A DNA stretch of 6,002 nucleotides from Alphaproteobacteria bacterium (lineage in GTDB: Bacteria; Pseudomonadota; Alphaproteobacteria; CACIAM-22H2), in assembly GCA_016869415.1 (NCBI GenBank), contig VGEI01000233.1, positions 1-6,002 of the forward strand. Direction: 5' to 3'. The notes beneath the pieces are model-generated. The model was not told where the DNA came from, searched no databases, and saw only the letters and a list, made by a program, of their open reading frames with translations. Positions 1 to 6,002 of the stretch are shown piece by piece; position 1 is the stretch's first letter; each line of letters opens with the position of its first letter. The translations under genes and the position numbers were made by a program.

Positions 1-1
1 G

Positions 2-3265
<3,264 letters not shown>

Positions 3266-3286
3266 TGAGGCGATCGGGTGGCACAG

Positions 3287-3403
3287 ATGATCGATCATGC
3301 TCAGGACGCTGTCATGCGCTTAGCTGCATTCGCGCACGTCAGAATGCTGGGCGAAGTGCACGATCACCTGACCCAGGTCCCGCGAGAGATCATTGTCCGC
3401 TGA
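3287..3403 (+). pseudogene. Truncated HNH-endonuclease-like N-terminal remnant (38 codons)
   Basis: A 38-codon ORF starts 21 nt after the DUF499 stop, with a modest purine-rich GGGTGG at 3275-3280 as a possible ribosome binding site. Its residues 10-29 (MRLAAFAHVRMLGEVHDHLT) resemble, from memory, the N-terminus of a bacterial HNH restriction-endonuclease family of roughly 300 residues, in which an 'A..HVRRL.EVHDHLT' helix precedes a region binding an 'ERIPL.NPQRGIF' strand. After T29 (nt 3371-3373) the resemblance ends; the last nine codons, QVPREIIVR, match nothing I recognise, and the other two frames do not resume the family sequence. Position directly behind a defence ATPase fits an HNH partner gene cut by a deletion or recombination. 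It could instead be a genuine short peptide or a chance ORF. No HNH catalytic motif is present, so no nuclease activity is expected. Confidence 0.45.
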
Positions 3404-3422
3404 CCCCGAGCGACGATCGGCG

Positions 3423-4763
3423 ATGGCGCGCCGCTACTGGAACGAGGAGATCGAGACGATCGGGCCCGCGGCGCGCCGGCGGCTTGAGAACGAGCGGCTG
3501 GCCGAGCAGATCGCGTACAACTGGGCCGCCAGCCCCTTCTACCGGGCGAAGCTGGAAGGCGCGGGGCTCACGCCCCGACGTATCCGCGCGGTCGAGGACC
3601 TGGCGCTGGTCCCGTTCACGGAGAAAACCGAGATCGCAGAATCCCAGCGGACCGGATCGCTGCTCGGCGCCACCCGCTGCGCGCCGGTCGATCGCATCGT
3701 CCGCATCCAGGCGACCGGGGGCACCACGGGGCAACCCATGCGCATCGGGCTGACGCGGCAAGATGTCGAGGACTACGGCGAAATGGGCGCGCGCGCCCTG
3801 TGGGCCATGGGATGCCGGCCGGGCGATGTCGTCTTCGAGTGCATGAACTACAACCTCTACGCCGGTGGCGTGAGCGATCACATGACCTTCGAGACGGTCG
3901 GCGCGGCAACCATCCCGTTCGGCGTCGGACAGAGCGAGCGACTGCTGCAGATGATGGCCGCGCTCGAGGACGAGCTTTGCCTGTGGTCGACGCCGTCCTA
4001 TGCCATGCGCCTGGCCGGGTTGGCGCGCGACAAGGACATCGACCCGCGCACGCTCAGGTTGCGCAAGGGTTTCTTCTCCGGCGAGGCGGGCATGCAGGTG
4101 CCAGGCTTCCGGGAGCGGATCGAGGCCACCTGGGGCATGGTCGCGCGCGACCAGTACGGCACCGGCGAGCTCGGACTCCATTCCGGCGAGTGCGAGCATC
4201 GCAACGGCGTGCATTTCGGCGGCGTGGGGTTCGCCGTCGCCGAGCTCATCGACCCCGACACCGGCGACGTGCTGCCGTTCGATGACGGACGGCAGGGCGA
4301 GGTCGTCTACACCTCGATCCGACGCGAGGCGTGCCCCCTGATGCGCATGCGCAGCCACGACCTCATGCAGGTGTTCACCGAGACCTGTGCCTGCGGGCGC
4401 ACCAGCTTCCGGCTCCGTATCCTCGGCCGCTCGGACGACATGTTCATCGTCAAAGGCGTCAACGTCTTCCCGCAGTCCGTCCAGGCGGTCGTGCTGACGT
4501 TGGCGCCACGCCTGAACGGAGAGTTCCGCGTCGTGCTCGACCGGCCGCCGCCCATCGACTACGCGGTCCCTGTCGAGGTCGAGGTCGCGCGCGACGTTCC
4601 CGAGGCGCACCACGCGGACCTCGCCGCCGAGCTCGTCGAGCGGTTGAGGAAAGAGCTCAATTTCACCGCCGCGGCGCGCCTGACGGAGGCCGGATCGATC
4701 GCCTCCGAGGCCAAGACCCGGCGCGTTGTCAGAACCTATCGCGCCGATGAGAGGGCCCCATGA
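3423..4763 (+). CDS. PaaK-like phenylacetate-CoA ligase family protein (adenylate-forming acyl-CoA ligase)
   Basis: A 446-residue adenylate-forming enzyme, close to the ~430-450 usual for the PaaK family. It would convert a carboxylic acid, ATP and CoA to acyl-CoA, AMP and PPi in the cytoplasm. Seen (from the ATG at 3423): family-like N-terminus RRYWNEEIETI; P-loop-like ATGGTTGQP at 97-105; adenylate-binding YGTGELG at 245-251; C-x-C-G (322-325), common in this family; hinge region GRSDDMFIVKGVNVFP at 335-350; and a C-terminal Lys (K431) in SEAKTRRVVR, where the catalytic lysine is expected. The C-terminal ~110 residues form the small AMP-binding_C lid. I chose ATG 3423 because family members begin just before the YW motif. 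A TTG at 3393, preceded by GAGAG, would add ten residues; a stop at 3369-3371 limits anything longer. It overlaps the downstream crotonase by ATGA, indicating co-translation. Substrate is not determinable here; 'phenylacetate' is only the family name. Confidence 0.88.
   Translation: MARRYWNEEIETIGPAARRRLENERLAEQIAYNWAASPFYRAKLEGAGLTPRRIRAVEDLALVPFTEKTEIAESQRTGSLLGATRCAPVDRIVRIQATGGTTGQPMRIGLTRQDVEDYGEMGARALWAMGCRPGDVVFECMNYNLYAGGVSDHMTFETVGAATIPFGVGQSERLLQMMAALEDELCLWSTPSYAMRLAGLARDKDIDPRTLRLRKGFFSGEAGMQVPGFRERIEATWGMVARDQYGTGELGLHSGECEHRNGVHFGGVGFAVAELIDPDTGDVLPFDDGRQGEVVYTSIRREACPLMRMRSHDLMQVFTETCACGRTSFRLRILGRSDDMFIVKGVNVFPQSVQAVVLTLAPRLNGEFRVVLDRPPPIDYAVPVEVEVARDVPEAHHADLAAELVERLRKELNFTAAARLTEAGSIASEAKTRRVVRTYRADERAP
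4749..4755 (+). promoter_or_regulatory. Shine-Dalgarno for the crotonase gene
   Basis: GAGAGGG lies four to five bases upstream of the ATG at 4760, inside the last codons of the ligase gene. It supports the ATGA-overlapping start and translation from the same transcript. Confidence 0.6.
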
Positions 4764-5518
4764 GCGCCGTGACCGTGGAACGCCGGGATGGCATTGCGCT
4801 GGTGGGACTCAACCGGCCCGAGAAGCTGAACGCGATCAACGACGATGTGCTCGACGGGCTGCTCGACGCGGTGACGCGGTGCGGCAGCGCGGCCGACGTG
4901 GGCGCCATGGTGCTGTTCGGTCATGGCCGCGCCTTCTCGGCCGGCGGCGACATCAAGGCGATGGACACCATGGTCGAGCGGACCTTCACCGTGACGATCG
5001 GCAAATACATGACCGTAGCGGCCGCGTTCCGCGCCTGCCCAAGGCCGATCATCGCCGCGCTGCACGGTCACGTGCTGGCGGGCGGCTTCGAGCTGGCCTG
5101 CATCTCGGACGTCAGGATCGCGGCGGCCGGCACGTCGTTCGGTCTGCCGGATACCCCGCTCGGCCTGAGCCCGACCAGCGGCATGACCTACCTGCTGCCG
5201 CGCATCGTCGGGCTCGGCCGCGCGCTGCACCTGACGCTCTCGGCCGAGACCTTCGACGCGGCCGAGGCGGAGCGCATCGGGCTGGTCAGCCGCGTGGTCC
5301 CGGCCGATCGACTCATGGCCGAGGCCGAGGCCTACGCACGCAGGCTGGCGTCCTATCCACGCATCGGCGTGGTCAACACCAAGTCGGGCTTCTACGGCGC
5401 GCTCGACGGCGACTTCGCGGCCGCGACGCGCGCCGAGCACGGCGCCGAGGTCGCCTGCTTCCGCGATCCGGAGGTGCGCCAGCGTTTCCGCGACTTCCTC
5501 GGCCGCAAGCGTCGATAG
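4760..5518 (+). CDS. Enoyl-CoA hydratase/isomerase family protein (crotonase fold)
   Basis: A 252-residue crotonase-fold enzyme of normal length, acting on a CoA thioester in the cytoplasm, probably as a homotrimer or hexamer as is usual for the family. Seen: NRPEKLNAIN at 18-27; first oxyanion-hole segment AFSAGGDIKAM at 58-68; second segment ALHGHVLAGGFELACISD at 100-117; FGLPDTPLGLSPTSGMTYLLPR at 127-148, whose G141 aligns with the second oxyanion-hole region; EAERIGLVSRVV at 169-180; and a helical C-terminus. Of the two catalytic glutamates of classical hydratase (rat Glu144 and Glu164), E111 is present but the second position appears to be D131 (LPDTPLG rather than QPEIxxG). The reaction could therefore be hydration, isomerisation or another crotonase reaction. 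Start ATG overlaps the ligase stop as ATGA, with GAGAGGG upstream. Pairing with a ligase implies the two process the same acid. Confidence 0.9.
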   Translation: MSAVTVERRDGIALVGLNRPEKLNAINDDVLDGLLDAVTRCGSAADVGAMVLFGHGRAFSAGGDIKAMDTMVERTFTVTIGKYMTVAAAFRACPRPIIAALHGHVLAGGFELACISDVRIAAAGTSFGLPDTPLGLSPTSGMTYLLPRIVGLGRALHLTLSAETFDAAEAERIGLVSRVVPADRLMAEAEAYARRLASYPRIGVVNTKSGFYGALDGDFAAATRAEHGAEVACFRDPEVRQRFRDFLGRKRR

Positions 5519-5552
5519 GGCCACCGGCGCCCGTGCGGGCCCCAAGAAAGAA

Positions 5553-5575
5553 GGGGGCGGCCAGTGGCCGCCCCC
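5553..5575. terminator. Perfect GC-rich hairpin, probable transcription terminator
   Basis: GGGGGCGGCC (5553-5562), a three-base loop AGT and GGCCGCCCCC (5566-5575) form a perfect 10-bp stem 34 nt after the crotonase stop. On the + strand the stem is preceded by AAGAAAGAA (5544-5552) and followed by AGGTCTG, so there is no U-run. On the - strand it is followed by TTCTTTCTT, the usual intrinsic-terminator layout. Position suggests it ends the ligase-crotonase transcript; the T-rich side suggests it works at least as well against antisense transcription. Confidence 0.6.
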
Positions 5576-5616
5576 AGGTCTGAACGTCTCGCGACGTGTC
5601 GCGATCGGTCTGCTTG

Positions 5617-5766
5617 ATGAACCCGATCTCGACTATGTTGCGATCGCTAGCCGGGCAGGGCCATGCGCCGGCGCAGAACAACCTCGGCGCTATGTACGCC
5701 AAAGGCGAGGGTGTTCCCCAGGACTGGGCCGAGGCCGTGACGTGGTTCTGGCGGGCAGTCTTATGA
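5617..5766 (+). pseudogene. Sel1-repeat (SLR) protein remnant, one repeat
   Basis: This frame encodes 49 codons from ATG 5617, or 43 from ATG 5635. From about nt 5638 it reads LRSLAGQG, then APAQNNLGAMYAKGEGVP and QDWAEAVTWFWRAV before a TGA at 5764-5766. The signature A-Q-x-x-L-G-x-M-Y-x-x-G-x-G-V-x-x-D-x-x-x-A-x-x-W-F is one complete Sel1-like repeat, an alpha-helical protein-interaction unit. Intact Sel1 proteins carry several repeats and commonly a signal peptide; here there is one repeat, no signal peptide and no evident ribosome binding site. Its resemblance ends near nt 5745-5755, where a different gene fragment begins in another frame. I judge it a deletion remnant. A small functional single-repeat protein is possible but unlikely. 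Confidence 0.6.
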
Positions 5767-5857
5767 TCGCACCATCATCGCCGAGGTCGCGGGCGAGCGG
5801 TGGTTCTGCACCGAGGCCGAGGCGGTTGCGGCGGGGTGGCGGAAGGCGAAGCGGTAG
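5741..5857 (+). pseudogene. C-terminal remnant of a 'sunset'-type domain protein
   Basis: In a frame shifted by one from the Sel1 remnant, codons from 5741 (just after a TGA at 5738-5740) to TAG 5855-5857 read GGQSYDRT, then IIAEVAGERWFCTEAEA and VAAGWRKAKR. From memory, endings of the form 'YDRT.I....GERWFCTEAEA.AAGWR..R' are typical of small alphaproteobacterial proteins with a C-terminal cysteine-containing 'sunset' domain, sometimes attached to thermonuclease-like proteins. No start codon or upstream half of the domain is present in this frame, so it is a 3' fragment. Its join to the Sel1 remnant within about ten bases suggests a deletion that fused two genes. I could not check the family assignment. 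Confidence 0.5.
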
Positions 5858-5911
5858 ACACGACCAGCCATCCAGCCTCGTCATTTCGTGTCATTCTTCG
5901 CTGGCATCATC

Positions 5912-5917
5912 GGGGAG
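5912..5917 (+). promoter_or_regulatory. Shine-Dalgarno for the signal-peptide gene at 5925
   Basis: GGGGAG sits seven bases before the ATG at 5925. It is the clearest ribosome binding site in the window and decides this start. Confidence 0.6.
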
Positions 5918-5924
5918 CGAAGCG

Positions 5925-6002
5925 ATGCGAGCATGGATCATCGCGCTGGTCTTGCTGCTGACGCCCGTGGCGGCGTCGGGAGAGGATGCGTGGCAGGAAG
6001 GC
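5925..6002 (+). CDS. Secreted protein, N-terminal fragment (3' partial); possibly a Sel1-repeat protein
   Basis: Twenty-six codons are visible before the window ends. The translation is a Sec signal peptide: short basic start MRAW, hydrophobic core IIALVLLLTPVAA, then SGEDAWQEG with a likely signal peptidase I cut after the VAA or AASG segment. There is no lipobox cysteine, so a periplasmic or exported protein is expected. The mature start '..WQEG' recalls Sel1-repeat proteins that continue '..GLAAY..GDY.TAL..W.PLA..G', and a Sel1 remnant lies just upstream, but the diagnostic part lies beyond the edge. The family assignment is inference; the signal peptide and start are well supported. Confidence 0.65.
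   Translation, partial: MRAWIIALVLLLTPVAASGEDAWQEG

Larger units (their letters stand above)
5519..5924. other. Gene-free stretch of about 400 bp with hairpins and decayed gene fragments
   Basis: No intact gene is visible here. It holds a weak inverted repeat GCCCG-TG-CGGGC (5529-5540), the strong hairpin at 5553-5575, a TCGCGA-CGTG-TCGCGA inverted repeat (5589-5604), then a Sel1-repeat remnant and a sunset-type tail in different frames, and finally a 67-bp leader (5858-5924) before the last gene. I could not identify a convincing -35/-10 promoter in that leader. Confidence 0.6.

Noticed and set aside
3266..3422. tRNA gene or attachment site at the apparent island edge
   Set aside because: No cloverleaf, no TTCGA-type T-loop and no direct repeat matching elsewhere in the window.
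3390..4613. Long - strand open frame of 407 codons opposite the ligase
   Set aside because: It mirrors the codon structure of the PaaK-like gene, shows no recognisable motif, and the + strand frame carries clear adenylate-forming signatures.
4736..5545. Long - strand open frame of 269 codons opposite the crotonase
   Set aside because: Antisense shadow; the + strand product has all crotonase motifs.
5589..5604. TCGCGA-CGTG-TCGCGA as a regulatory operator or a small RNA hairpin
   Set aside because: TCGCGA is itself a palindrome and common in GC-rich DNA; only a 6-bp stem, with no associated promoter or gene start.
5690..5884. - strand ORF of 64 codons in the gene-poor stretch, considered as the gene served by the - strand terminator
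   Set aside because: Composition is Arg/Pro-rich without a motif, and the + strand of the same bases encodes recognisable Sel1 and sunset fragments.

Overview
The window is GC-rich (about two thirds by eye) and every supported gene is on the + strand. Codon bias, the Sel1-type and 'sunset'-type fragments and the acyl-CoA gene pair suggest a proteobacterium, most likely an alphaproteobacterium. That placement is inference; nothing here fixes the genus.

Positions 2-3265 are almost entirely one large gene, open at the left edge. It encodes a Swt1-like HEPN domain joined to a DUF499-type P-loop ATPase, a protein family found in anti-phage (defence) gene clusters. Immediately after it, 3287-3403 holds a 38-codon ORF. 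Its first ~29 residues look like the N-terminus of an HNH-endonuclease family, and the resemblance then stops abruptly. I read this as a broken gene at the right-hand edge of a defence island whose other members would lie to the left, outside the window.

Positions 3423-5518 hold an ordinary two-gene metabolic operon: a PaaK-like acyl-CoA ligase (adenylate-forming) and a crotonase-fold enoyl-CoA hydratase/isomerase, overlapping by ATGA. Together they would activate a carboxylic acid to its CoA thioester and process the product. A perfect 10-bp GC hairpin follows at 5553-5575.

Positions 5519-5924 contain no intact gene. They hold gene debris: one Sel1-repeat remnant running out of frame into the C-terminal tail of a 'sunset'-type protein. 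At 5925 a new gene with a good ribosome binding site and a signal peptide begins and leaves the window after 26 codons. It may be a secreted Sel1-repeat protein related to the upstream remnant.

The best candidates for unusual biology are the HEPN-DUF499 ATPase with its truncated HNH partner, and the Sel1/sunset chimera. The HEPN-DUF499 family itself is already known, so I do not claim a wholly new system from this window.
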